From: Chloroflexota bacterium
GTDB lineage: Bacteria > Chloroflexota > Anaerolineae > Aggregatilineales > Phototrophicaceae
Assembly: GCA_020161935.1 (NCBI GenBank)
Contig: JAIUNI010000004.1
Coordinates: 1 to 64,000, forward strand
Length of the DNA: 64,000 nucleotides
Direction of reading: 5' to 3'
The position numbers and the translations under genes are program-made. Positions 8,534 through 16,947 of the stretch are shown here, piece by piece (within the stretch, counting starts at the first letter, position 1; every line of letters starts with the position of its first letter). The notes below the pieces were generated by a model that saw nothing but the letters and a program-made list of their open reading frames with translations, ran no database searches and had not been told where the DNA came from.

Positions 8534-9871
8534 CTAAGGCAGTTGGTCAATCTGCTTTAGAATATCGCGTGCAAATCGGGGTATCATGTCGTCCCAGCTT
8601 GCCCGTTGGCTGGGGTCCATCCCGTTCACGATACCCTGATAACTCACCGCCTGATGCAGCGCCCCAAGAATCTTGGCGAGGCCATAGATTTCGCGCAGTC
8701 GTTCCATCGGCGCGTAAGCCGTCCACTCCGCTAGATACGCATCCCGCAGCGCGTCGCCATGTTCTCCCGCGTCGAACGTAATGAAAACCACCACATCGAA
8801 AAAGGGGTGGGCGATACACGCATCCGTCCAATCGAAGTACGAGATACGTTCGCCGTCGTATGCGATATTCCCCGCGTGGAAGTCGCCGTGTACCAGCGTG
8901 TCGGGGATGCCGTAATCCGCTAACTTCCTGCACAGCCCTTTGAGTGTATTGCCGGATGCCTGCCACGCCGCGCGTTCTGCGGCATTGAGTTCGGCATAAG
9001 TCGCTTCATCCGCCAGCAGCCCATCAATTTGCCCTTCGAGGACGGGCAGCCGCCGGTCTAAACACCCCGCCTCAAACAGCACATCAAGGTAATCCGCGCT
9101 TTGGATTTGCAGCCGCGCGTAAACCTGCATTACCGTTTTGAGCAGCTCAACCGGCGGGTTTGTGCCACTAATCACCGTACCTAAATTCGCGGTGAGCATC
9201 CACCGCCGTTCGGCATCAATCGCCAGTGGGGCAGGAATATATTGAGGGAACAACCGGCCTAAAGCAGCGCTTAACAGCGGCTCGTTGCCAAACAGCGGCA
9301 GCACAATCGCCACTTTGAAATAAATCTCACCACCTGTAGTATCCACCCACAGCAGCGATGAAATTGGGCCATGCTTGAAGGGTTCCGGTTCGCCGGATAA
9401 GGTGTATCCCTGCGCCAGCAAGGTATCACGCATCCACGCTGCCGCACCGGTGAACCAGCCGCGCTTGTACCAATCCGGTCGCTTTGGCGGTGGATCGTCC
9501 AGCAGCGTTTCTAAAGTCTCCACCAGCGCCGGATGCATCCACTCCTCAACCAGTGACACCCCATCAAGTTCGTCTCGCCCGAACCAGCGCCCGCCTTCCG
9601 GCATCGTCCACGCAAGCGTCTGGTTATCAACGAGCCATACCGACTCCACAATCTTGGCTTCCGCATCCGTTTTCTGCACCACCTCCCGCAGGAGAATTAC
9701 GTCTGCCCCCAATTCGGTTTTGATCGTGCGTGCTAGTAGATAGAGATGGGTGTATAACCGTGTTGCGATGACGCGCGGCAAACGCCAGCGGTCGCCATCC
9801 GGCACGAGCGTTATTTGTGCCGTGTCCCACTGCGGAATGATTAGTGATACATAACACGTCCATTCACTCAT
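8534..9871 (-). CDS. APH-type phosphotransferase with an N-terminal Nudix-like extension
   Basis: 445 residues. The C-terminal two thirds is a kinase-like phosphotransferase: HGDFHAGNI near residue 330 carries the catalytic Asp and the Asn ligand, and YFDWTDACIAHPFFDV supplies the metal-binding Asp. The first 120 residues (with EVVQKTDAEAKIVESVWLVD and PEGGRWFGRDEL) look like a Nudix fold without an intact Nudix box. The substrate is unknown; the family phosphorylates antibiotics, sugars, amines and other small molecules. ATG 9871 is preferred over GTG 9874 because of the AAAGG site upstream. Confidence 0.7.
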   Translation of the reverse strand: MSEWTCYVSLIIPQWDTAQITLVPDGDRWRLPRVIATRLYTHLYLLARTIKTELGADVILLREVVQKTDAEAKIVESVWLVDNQTLAWTMPEGGRWFGRDELDGVSLVEEWMHPALVETLETLLDDPPPKRPDWYKRGWFTGAAAWMRDTLLAQGYTLSGEPEPFKHGPISSLLWVDTTGGEIYFKVAIVLPLFGNEPLLSAALGRLFPQYIPAPLAIDAERRWMLTANLGTVISGTNPPVELLKTVMQVYARLQIQSADYLDVLFEAGCLDRRLPVLEGQIDGLLADEATYAELNAAERAAWQASGNTLKGLCRKLADYGIPDTLVHGDFHAGNIAYDGERISYFDWTDACIAHPFFDVVVFITFDAGEHGDALRDAYLAEWTAYAPMERLREIYGLAKILGALHQAVSYQGIVNGMDPSQRASWDDMIPRFARDILKQIDQLP

Positions 9872-9929
9872 CACTTTTGCCTTTCCACAGTGCTTTTTCC
9901 AGACCCCTAATTAGACCCCAAAAATGCTC

Positions 9930-10030
9930 ACAAACCACTTTCTAACCATTTACCAACCATCTTAACAATAATTTTCTCTCAAAATGGTTGGTGAATTGCT
10001 CACGAAAAAGAGACCATTTGTTCCCCAATT
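9930..10030. promoter_or_regulatory. Conserved inverted-repeat element upstream of the portal gene
   Basis: ACCAACCAT (9952-9960) pairs with ATGGTTGGT (9984-9992), and a further CTAACCAT lies at 9942-9949. About 95 bp here align with 41891-41990, where the arms are CTAACCAT and ATGGTTAG, so base changes keep pairing. It may be an operator or an RNA stem. The remaining gap to 10296 holds only repeat copy B and a short heptamer-like stretch near 10246-10280. Confidence 0.45.
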
Positions 10031-10120
10031 CCGAACGGATGTGCTGTATAATAATGAACATCTGTTCTTGCAGAGTTGAGGTTGTTACGAGCGGTTCGCA
10101 GTCAAATACAGCACGTTATA

Positions 10121-10236
10121 AATGCTTTGAGAAGGTTTTGCGAATTGTCCCTACAAGGCTAAGTAATGGGTTGAAGTAGGGACGCGATACATCGCGTCCG
10201 TCTTGGTTAAAACCGACCTTTTCAAATGGCTGCCAA
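10121..10236. repeat. Dispersed element copy B: GTAG hairpin with terminal repeats
   Basis: It contains a GTAG foot plus the palindrome GGACGCGATACATCGCGTCC (10176-10199) and a truncated second hairpin, flanked by TTTGAGAAGG on the left and CTTTTCAAATGGCT on the right, as in copies C, D and E. Confidence 0.65.
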
Positions 10237-10296
10237 TCTCCTGTATCCAAACTGATAACTGTTCACGGATAACGGTCAACTAAAGAAGGAGTTTCT

Positions 10297-12027
10297 ATGT
10301 TTAACTGGCTGTCCAACGTCTTCCCGCGCCGCAGCACGCTGCGCCCCGCCCCCCACATCGCCGCTGTTGCCACCCGTAACAGCTACCAATGGCCGAATCT
10401 GGCGGAAACCGAAGCGCAAGCACGGGTCTACCAGCAGTCGCCGTGGGTCTATATCGCCGTCAACCGCATCGCCGAAGCTGCCGCCCTCGTCCCCCTGCGC
10501 GTCCATCCGCGTTTTGGCCTTAACTCCCCTCGCCCTGAGGGAGAGGGGCTGGGGGTGAGGGTATCTGAGTTAGGGGTGAGGGTTCACCCTCTCGAACGCC
10601 TCCTCGACACGCCCAACCCTTACATGAGCCGCTTCGAGTTGATCGAGCAAACGCTGGGGATGCTGGAACTCACGGGCGATGCTTTCTGGTTCCTCAGTGG
10701 TGACGGTTCCGGTGCGCCGACTGAAATCTGGCCGCTGCGCCCTGACCGTGTGAGCATCGTGCCGGATGCTACCGACTACATCAAAGGTTACGTCTACGAA
10801 CTGGACGGTCAGCGTATCCCGCTGCTGCCTATCGAGGTTGTCCACTTCCGGCGCTGGCATCCGCTCAACGACTTCTACGGCCTCTCCGCGTTGGAAGCCG
10901 CGCGCCTCGCCGTCACCAGCGACCGCGCCATGTCCGAGTGGAATCGTAACACCTTCGGGCAGGATAACGGTGTTCCGGCGGGTATCGTCAATATCCGCGA
11001 AAGTGTCACCGATTCTGACTACGAACGCATCAAGCGCGAATGGCGGCAGAGTTACGGCGGGCCGCAGCGCCGGACGGCCTTCCTGCGGGGTGGCGAAATC
11101 GAGTGGAAAAACATCGGTCTCAACCACAACGAGCTGGATTTCTTGCAGGGTCGCAAAGCCCACCGCGACGAAATCCTGAATATCTTCGGCATCCCCGTTG
11201 GTCTTGTCAGCGAAAACGCTACCGAAGCCAACGCCAAAGTCGCCGAGCGCCTGTTCATCGAGCGCACGCTCTGGCCGAAGCTGGTACGCATCAGCCAGAA
11301 GATCACGCAGGACTTGCTGCCCTTCTGGCCGGGGAACTACGTCGCCGAGTTTGAGGACATCCGCCCGACTGACGCACAGGCACGGCTGGATGAAATCAAA
11401 ACCGCCTACCCGATCATGAGCATCAACGAAATCCGTGAGCGCTACTATCGCTTGCCCGCTGCCCTCTGGGGCAGCTTACCCGTCAGCGCCGGAAAAATGC
11501 TCGCGTCTGATGGCGATTCCGACACCAAACAGCCAAATAGCACCGCCGCCGCCGCCAATGCCGCCACAAAACCATCTGTGTCGGAAATGTCAGCCAATGT
11601 CAAAACTGTCACTGACGACACTGACGACACTGACGACACTGACGACATTACCGACAATACTTCGGAAAATGCCTTGTCGCATTTGCGGAATTTGCAGTAT
11701 TTGCAGAATTTCCCGCATATTGAGATGGAAGAATCCGTCAAGGCACACCAGCAGCCGAACGATAATCCCGACTCAGTACTCAGCACTGAGAACGCAGCAC
11801 TAACGGAACTCGCCCAATGGGAACGCTTCGCCCTCAAGCGCCTCGGCAAAACCCGCGCCCGCGCCTTCGAGGTGCGTCACCTGCCGGCGGAAGTCGCCTT
11901 CGAACTCTCGGCCACCCTGCTCGCCGCCACCACCGCCGCCGAGGTACAAGCCGCCTTCGCTGCCGCCCGCGCCACGCTCCCACCCGCCGCGCCGGATGAC
12001 ATCATCCCGTCCGATATATTTGAATAA
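10297..12027 (+). CDS. HK97-type phage portal protein (orphan, repeat-invaded)
   Basis: 576 residues. VYIAVNRIAEAAALVPLRV near residue 51, ALEAARLAVTSDRAMSEWNRN near 200 and the GIPVGLVSE segment near 305 are characteristic of HK97-family portal proteins, the ring at the capsid vertex through which DNA passes. No terminase, protease or capsid gene is nearby, so it is an orphan or a prophage relic. Residues about 76-97 are encoded by a dispersed hairpin repeat inserted in frame, and residues about 415-478 by a 9-bp periodic repeat giving DDT repeats. The reading frame is still open. The ATG follows AAGGAG. Confidence 0.8.
   Translation: MFNWLSNVFPRRSTLRPAPHIAAVATRNSYQWPNLAETEAQARVYQQSPWVYIAVNRIAEAAALVPLRVHPRFGLNSPRPEGEGLGVRVSELGVRVHPLERLLDTPNPYMSRFELIEQTLGMLELTGDAFWFLSGDGSGAPTEIWPLRPDRVSIVPDATDYIKGYVYELDGQRIPLLPIEVVHFRRWHPLNDFYGLSALEAARLAVTSDRAMSEWNRNTFGQDNGVPAGIVNIRESVTDSDYERIKREWRQSYGGPQRRTAFLRGGEIEWKNIGLNHNELDFLQGRKAHRDEILNIFGIPVGLVSENATEANAKVAERLFIERTLWPKLVRISQKITQDLLPFWPGNYVAEFEDIRPTDAQARLDEIKTAYPIMSINEIRERYYRLPAALWGSLPVSAGKMLASDGDSDTKQPNSTAAAANAATKPSVSEMSANVKTVTDDTDDTDDTDDITDNTSENALSHLRNLQYLQNFPHIEMEESVKAHQQPNDNPDSVLSTENAALTELAQWERFALKRLGKTRARAFEVRHLPAEVAFELSATLLAATTAAEVQAAFAAARATLPPAAPDDIIPSDIFE
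10522..10588. repeat. Dispersed CCCTCGCCCTGAGGGAGAGG hairpin repeat inside the portal gene
   Basis: The same text occurs between genes at 31138-31174 (reverse orientation) and 37255-37291. Here it lies in frame and adds about 22 residues (NSPRPEGEGLGVRV and on) to the portal protein. Confidence 0.75.
11540..11730. repeat. 9-bp periodic repeat inside the portal gene
   Basis: About 20 degenerate 9-bp units in register, including four CTGACGACA copies (11611-11647) and later TGCGGAATT TGCAGTATT TGCAGAATT units. A heptamer-like stretch (ACTCAGT ACTCAGC ACTGAGA) follows at about 11770-11790. Comparable units fill the gene-free region at 42200-42790. Confidence 0.7.
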
Positions 12028-12037
12028 CATTAGCTCT

Positions 12038-12074
12038 CTCCCTCCCCTGTTACTACGGCTATCAGGGGAGGGAG
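12038..12074. repeat. Perfect 12-bp hairpin after the portal gene
   Basis: CTCCCTCCCCTG (12038-12049) and CAGGGGAGGGAG (12063-12074) form a strong stem with a 13-base loop. There is no T run, so it is a dispersed hairpin that might act as a weak terminator. From 12113 to 12236 TTGGCG/CTCTGTG 9-mers and GACTAAT-type heptamers follow. Confidence 0.6.
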
Positions 12075-12221
12075 CCTGCGACCGTCCTGATGGGGTCGGG
12101 GTGGGGGTCTATTCTTGGCGACTTGGCGGTTTAAACGAATCTCTGGTCTTTCTCTGTGCCCTCTGTGTCTCTGTGGTGAATCGTATTGTATTGTCTTTAT
12201 CTATCGACTAATGACTACAGA

Positions 12222-12809
12222 CTAAAGACTGCCTTTGTTCATCTGCAACCACTGCAAACCGATGATCGTCTTGGCATCCATAATCTCGCCCGTGCTGATC
12301 TTGTGCAGCGCCGCCTGAACACCCATCGTCACAATACGGATGTCCTCGCCTTCGGTCGCCACCCCACCGCCCGCCACGATCTTGTCCTTGGGCATAATCG
12401 CCGCGTAAAACAGGTGGATGCGCTCCGAGGTGCCACCGGGCGAAACGAAGAACGAGGCGATCTTGCGGAAGTTGTCCACGCGGTAGCCGATTTCTTCCAG
12501 CAGTTCCCGCCGCAGTGTTTTCACGGGGTCGTCAATCTCCTCCGACTCCACCGACCCTGCCGGAATTTCGAGGATCCATGGGTGACCTTTGGTCTGCGTC
12601 GGGTAGCGGAACTGCTCGGTCATAATCACCATATCCGCCAGCGGGTCATGCAGCACGACTGCCGCGCTGTCCCCCCGCTCAAAATTTAAACGTGTGATCT
12701 CGTCGCTCATCTTGCCGTTGAACCGTTCAAATTTGAGGTGCGCCTCATCAATCTTGAAGTGCTGGTCAAACACCCGTTTTTCGCTGATGATCTCAACCCG
12801 TTTTGCCAT
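12222..12809 (-). CDS. Nudix hydrolase, ADP-ribose pyrophosphatase-like
   Basis: 195 residues. The Nudix box lies at residues 85-110 (GSVESEE then RRELLEEIGY); Glu102, Glu105 and Glu106 are the expected metal ligands, with a two-residue insertion and Asp in place of the first Glu. The segment FFVSPGGTSERIHLF after the box is typical of the NudF/ADP-ribose pyrophosphatase group, which cleaves ADP-ribose to AMP and ribose 5-phosphate. It is divergent from the TIR-macro gene at 13096, whose domains also deal with ADP-ribose. A general housekeeping role is the alternative. Confidence 0.8.
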   Translation of the reverse strand: MAKRVEIISEKRVFDQHFKIDEAHLKFERFNGKMSDEITRLNFERGDSAAVVLHDPLADMVIMTEQFRYPTQTKGHPWILEIPAGSVESEEIDDPVKTLRRELLEEIGYRVDNFRKIASFFVSPGGTSERIHLFYAAIMPKDKIVAGGGVATEGEDIRIVTMGVQAALHKISTGEIMDAKTIIGLQWLQMNKGSL

Positions 12810-12871
12810 AATTCGCTGCTTCCTATCCAGTCCGATGCTGCGTCCGTCTCACCAACCACAAACAACGTATT

Positions 12872-13012
12872 TCGTAGGGACGAAATATCATCGCGTCCGC
12901 CCCACCGACCTCACCAATCATCTTCTCGTAGGGAAGGGGCTGAGACCCTCCCGTAATTTTTATCCCCCCTCGTTTACGGGGGAGGTGTCGCGTCAGCGAC
13001 GGAGGGGGTTCT
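12872..13012. repeat. GTAG hairpins and a GC-rich double hairpin between Nudix and TIR-macro genes
   Basis: Two GTAG-footed hairpins (12874-12899 and 12928-12953) are followed by a CCCCCCTCG/ACGGGGGAGG stem with an inner GTCGCG/GCGAC stem at about 12963-13008. They occupy the intergenic region from which both genes must be transcribed. Confidence 0.6.
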
Positions 13013-13095
13013 TTATTGATTTTCAGTATAAAATGGTTAGAACGTTCCCACAATCACCAGCCAGCCTATTGCCCGTTTAAAAAGAACTGAAAACG

Positions 13096-14370
13096 ATGCC
13101 AAACGTAGAAAACGCACGACACATCAAAGTCTTTATCAGCTATCGCAATATCGAGCATAGCAAAGCCGAAGGCGACTTTCTCGCCACTCAGTTGCGGGAT
13201 GTGTTTGGTTACGAGGTATTCATCGACACACAGGAACTTAAAAATAAGGGCGGTGTCAAATGGCAGGAATTGATCTACGACAACATTCACACCAGCGACG
13301 TACTCATCGTCCTGCTCGAACAGGAAACCCACCTCTCCGAATGGGTACAGCGCGAGGTGGATGTCGCACGGGGGGCGCACGTTTCAATCCTGCCAATCGT
13401 GATTATTGAAGAAAACGAAATCGCTAAAGTCCTGCGCGATGTCCAAAACAAGCTCGCCATCTCCGAGATGCAGTTCCTAAACTTCGCGAGCAGTCATCCG
13501 AACTACACACCCATTCTCGAAAGTATCGAAAGCCTGTCGAAGAAAACCCGTGATTCGCAAAAGGCATGGAGCGACCGCCTGCGCGATCTGCGTTTCGCCC
13601 GCAAAGCCCCCATCGATAACCCGTTCCATGCTCATTTTGATGTGGCTTCGGGGCGCAAAATCTGCCTCGCGGCGGGTGACATGAGCCAGATGCAGAACAT
13701 CGACGTGCTGGTCAACACCGAGAACAACTATATGCAGATGGCGCGTATTTATGAGAGTAATGTGCTGTCGTCGGCGCTGCGGCGGGAAGGCTCGTGGGTG
13801 AAGCAGGGCAAAATGCTCGAAGACACCGTTCAGCTCGACCTCGACCTACAGGTAACGAAGGGTGACGGCTTCGGCAGCCGCCCCATCGAGATGGAGCAGG
13901 TTATCCCCACCCGTGCTGGTCACCCCAAGAGCGCGTTGGTCAAGAACGGCGCACGTTATATCTTCCACGCCTCAACCGTCTATGTGCATCCGCACAACCG
14001 CAAAGTCACGCCCATTCAAACCGACGCAGCCGTTACCCATACCACCCTCAACTGCTTGAATCTGTTGATGGAAGTCAACGCCAACAAAGGCGTGATCTCG
14101 CCGGAAGGTACCGAAGCCCACGAGCGCGAGCAGGAAGCCGCAGCCGCTTTCACGCCCATCAAGAGCATCATCTTCCCGCTCTTCGGCGCGGGTCAAGGTG
14201 GCCGATCAACCCTCGAAGTCGCCTCGCCCATGATTTTCTGCTTTCGCGATTTCCTGCGGAAGCACGACAATCAACCGGATTTCACCCTCGAAAGCATTCA
14301 TCTCTGCGTGTATACCGAGGTCGATGTCGCCATTGTCGAGTCGTTGATGGGCTATATTTGCAACGCTTAA
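13096..14370 (+). CDS. TIR-macro domain fusion protein
   Basis: 424 residues. Residues about 9-145 form a TIR domain: KVFISYRN at the first strand, DVLIVLLEQET, then SEWVQREV, where Glu87 sits at the usual catalytic position of NAD-cleaving TIR domains. Residues about 178-420 look like a macro domain: GDMSQMQNIDVLVNTEN at the first loop, GARYIFHAS in the middle and IIFPLFGAGQGG at the second loop, the sites that bind ADP-ribose. TIR enzymes make ADP-ribose-type signals and macro domains bind or hydrolyse them, so one protein may make and sense its own signal. Type II Thoeris uses the same two domains on separate proteins. The activity is inferred. There is no signal peptide or membrane segment. 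Confidence 0.75.
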   Translation: MPNVENARHIKVFISYRNIEHSKAEGDFLATQLRDVFGYEVFIDTQELKNKGGVKWQELIYDNIHTSDVLIVLLEQETHLSEWVQREVDVARGAHVSILPIVIIEENEIAKVLRDVQNKLAISEMQFLNFASSHPNYTPILESIESLSKKTRDSQKAWSDRLRDLRFARKAPIDNPFHAHFDVASGRKICLAAGDMSQMQNIDVLVNTENNYMQMARIYESNVLSSALRREGSWVKQGKMLEDTVQLDLDLQVTKGDGFGSRPIEMEQVIPTRAGHPKSALVKNGARYIFHASTVYVHPHNRKVTPIQTDAAVTHTTLNCLNLLMEVNANKGVISPEGTEAHEREQEAAAAFTPIKSIIFPLFGAGQGGRSTLEVASPMIFCFRDFLRKHDNQPDFTLESIHLCVYTEVDVAIVESLMGYICNA

Positions 14371-14452
14371 AATCAGCGACTTGGAACCAAACCTCCATCA
14401 CCAGCGTCTTAGCCTCCAGAACACAAAAGATAAGTAGTTCTGGAGGTCTAAA

Positions 14453-16750
14453 ATGAGTTACACGCTAAAATCCCGACATTTCCATCGACACATCATCGTC
14501 GCCCTGTTCGTCCTGCTCGTCGGCATCCTGCCTGCTGCCGCGCAAGATGCCCCCTGCATCCCGCCCCCATGCCCGATGGATGCCCCTTGCCCGACTACAC
14601 CACCCGGCGGCTGTGTCATCGTCGAACCCATCCAACCCGGTGTGTTCACCAATCCCGAATGGCTGAAGATTGACTACCACCGCGTCAACGTCAGCATTCA
14701 AAACCAGATCGCGACCACCAGCGTCTCGATGGAATTCCGTAACGAAGGCAACGGCCTCGCCGAAGGCACGTTCATGTTCCCGCTGCCCGGTGGCGCGTCG
14801 GTCGACCAACTGACCATGACCGTCAACGGTGTGGAGATCGAAGCCAAGATTCTCGCGGCGGATGAAGCCCGTAACATCTACAACGAAATCGTGCGCCAGT
14901 ACCGCGACCCTGCCTTGCTGGAATATGTGGGCGACAGCGCCATTCAGGCCAACGTGTTTCCCATTCCCCCCGGCGAGTCGCGCAAAATCGACATTCAATA
15001 CTCGCAGGTATTGACGGTCGATAACGGTCTGCTCCACTACGTCTACCCGCTGAAGATCACCAACCTGCTCTCGCAAAACCCCGTGCAGGAAATGAGCATC
15101 CGCCTCGAAGTGGATAGCAACGATCCCATCAGCAACGTCTATTCACCCAGCCACCCGATTGCCCTCGGTCGCGAAGGCGACAACAAGTTCACCGTAGGTT
15201 ACGAATCGGCTGGCAGCATTCCGGCGGATGACTTCAGCCTGTACTACGGCCTCTCCACCCAGACCATCAACGCCAACCTGCTCACCTACCGCGAAAGTGC
15301 CAACGAAGACGGCTTCTTCATGCTGCTCGTTCAGCCTCCGTTGAGCCTCGCCAGCAGCGAAGCGATTGCCAAGGATGTCATCATCGTCCTCGACCAATCC
15401 GGCAGCATGTTCGGCGATAAGTGGGATCAAGCCCGCAACGCTGCGGAATACGTCCTCAAGCAGTTGAACCCTGCCGACCGCTTCAACGTCGTCCTGTTCA
15501 GCACCGGTATGCGCCTGTTTAGCAACAACATGGAATCGACCGATCAAGCACAGGCCGCGATTGATTGGGTACGTGGTCAGGAAGCTGTTGGTGGCACCGA
15601 CATCAACCTCGCCCTCACCAGCGCCTACGAGATGGCCGACGACGAACGCCCGACCACCGTCCTCTTCTTGACGGATGGCCTCGCGACCGAAGGCGAAACC
15701 GATACCGCCGATATTCTCGAAAACCTGAACAACGCCGCTCGCCCCAACATCCGCGTCTTTAGCTTCGGCGTAGGCGATGATGTCGATACCACGCTGCTCG
15801 ACTCCATCGTGCGTGACCAGCACGGCGCGGGAACCTACGTCCGCCCGACCGAACGCATCGACGAAGAAGTCGCCAGCCTCTACAACAAGATCAGCGCCCC
15901 CGTGCTGACCAACGTCACCCTCGAAACGGGCGGCCTGAACACCTCGGACGTGTACCCGACCACGCCGCTGCCCGACCTGTTCGCCGGAACACAGCTCACG
16001 CTTGTCGGTCGCTACCGTGGCGATGCCAGCAACATCAGCTTCACCCTTAAGGGGCAGGTCAACGGTGAGGAACAAACCTTCGTCTACAGCGGCTTAAACT
16101 TCGCTCCCCAAGCTGGTGGTGAATCCTACATCGCTCGCCTGTGGGCAACCCGTCGCATCGGTGACCTGCTGAACACCATCCGCTTGAACGGTGAGAACAA
16201 AGAATTGGTCGACAGCGTCGTCGCCCTCAGCGTCCGCTACGGCATCATCACCCCCTACACCAGCTTCCTGATTACCGAGGAGGACATCCTCTCGCAAGCC
16301 GGTCGTGATCGCGCCGAAGCTGCCTTCGAGCAGGAAGCGCAAACACTCGCCTCGTCTAATACCGGTGAGGCCGCCGTCAGTGCTGCTGATGCCAGTGCCG
16401 ACCTTGCCAATGCCGCAGCCGCGCCCGCCCAGCAGCCGATCATGGCAACGCAGGGTGCGCCTGTCGGTGGTGTGGGCGGTACAACCGATACCGATGGCTA
16501 CTTTGCCGAGCCGGAGGTCAACCCCATCCAATCGGTGGGTGGTAAGACCTTCCTGCTGCAAAACGGCGTATGGACGGATACCGCCTTCCAGCCGGACACC
16601 ATGCAAACCCAGAAGGTGACTTTCCTCAGCGACGAATACTTCGCCCTGCTGGATGGCAATCCCGCGCTCGCCCCGTTCTTCGCGGTCGGCGATCAGGTCA
16701 TCGTCGTGGTGGATGGCATCGCCTACGAGGTCATCGCCTCCGTCCAATAA
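14453..16750 (+). CDS. Secreted VIT and VWA domain protein
   Basis: 765 residues. A signal peptide (residues 1-30, ending AAAQ) leads to a Cys/Pro-rich segment, a VIT domain (about 55-190, with MEFRNEGNGLAEGTFMFPLP), and a VWA domain starting near residue 305. DQSGSM supplies the MIDAS DxSxS metal site, and FLTDG occurs later. A C-terminal Ala-rich linker ends in a small domain. The arrangement is like inter-alpha-trypsin-inhibitor heavy chains and bacterial surface adhesion or scaffold proteins. Ligand unknown. The ATG is at 14453, preceded by TGGAGG. Confidence 0.8.
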   Translation: MSYTLKSRHFHRHIIVALFVLLVGILPAAAQDAPCIPPPCPMDAPCPTTPPGGCVIVEPIQPGVFTNPEWLKIDYHRVNVSIQNQIATTSVSMEFRNEGNGLAEGTFMFPLPGGASVDQLTMTVNGVEIEAKILAADEARNIYNEIVRQYRDPALLEYVGDSAIQANVFPIPPGESRKIDIQYSQVLTVDNGLLHYVYPLKITNLLSQNPVQEMSIRLEVDSNDPISNVYSPSHPIALGREGDNKFTVGYESAGSIPADDFSLYYGLSTQTINANLLTYRESANEDGFFMLLVQPPLSLASSEAIAKDVIIVLDQSGSMFGDKWDQARNAAEYVLKQLNPADRFNVVLFSTGMRLFSNNMESTDQAQAAIDWVRGQEAVGGTDINLALTSAYEMADDERPTTVLFLTDGLATEGETDTADILENLNNAARPNIRVFSFGVGDDVDTTLLDSIVRDQHGAGTYVRPTERIDEEVASLYNKISAPVLTNVTLETGGLNTSDVYPTTPLPDLFAGTQLTLVGRYRGDASNISFTLKGQVNGEEQTFVYSGLNFAPQAGGESYIARLWATRRIGDLLNTIRLNGENKELVDSVVALSVRYGIITPYTSFLITEEDILSQAGRDRAEAAFEQEAQTLASSNTGEAAVSAADASADLANAAAAPAQQPIMATQGAPVGGVGGTTDTDGYFAEPEVNPIQSVGGKTFLLQNGVWTDTAFQPDTMQTQKVTFLSDEYFALLDGNPALAPFFAVGDQVIVVVDGIAYEVIASVQ

Positions 16751-16755
16751 TCATC

Positions 16756-16830
16756 GTAGGGGAGGATCAATGTGTCCTCCCTTTCAGATATTGTTTCCTG
16801 TAAGGGAGGGTTACGACCCTCCCGTTTTCT
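16756..16830 (+). terminator. Two GTAG/GTAA hairpins, the second followed by a T run
   Basis: The first hairpin (16756-16781, GGGGAGGA stem) and second (GGGAGGGT/ACCCTCCC at 16803-16823, then GTTTTCT) lie just after the VIT/VWA gene. The second could terminate transcription. Confidence 0.5.
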
Positions 16831-16947
16831 GCATAACTACGACTATCGGCTGAGGGTTCGAATCCCGCCCCATGCTATAATGCCTACAACTGTTTGGCCT
16901 GTCGCCCGACTGCCGAACACTCACCACCCACAACGGAGGCCGCGCCT

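Noticed and set aside
10297..12027. A prophage around the portal gene
   Set aside because: No terminase, capsid, tail, integrase or lysis gene is found within 10 kb on either side.
14465..16747. Several long minus-strand ORFs opposite the VIT/VWA gene
   Set aside because: They are antisense shadows with biased composition; the plus strand has a signal peptide, VIT and MIDAS motifs.
16796..16870. T-arm-like GGTTCGAATCC ending in GCCCCA, as at a tRNA 3' end
   Set aside because: No matching acceptor 5' strand, D-arm or anticodon arm lies in the 75 bases upstream. It is a chance match or at most a tRNA fragment.
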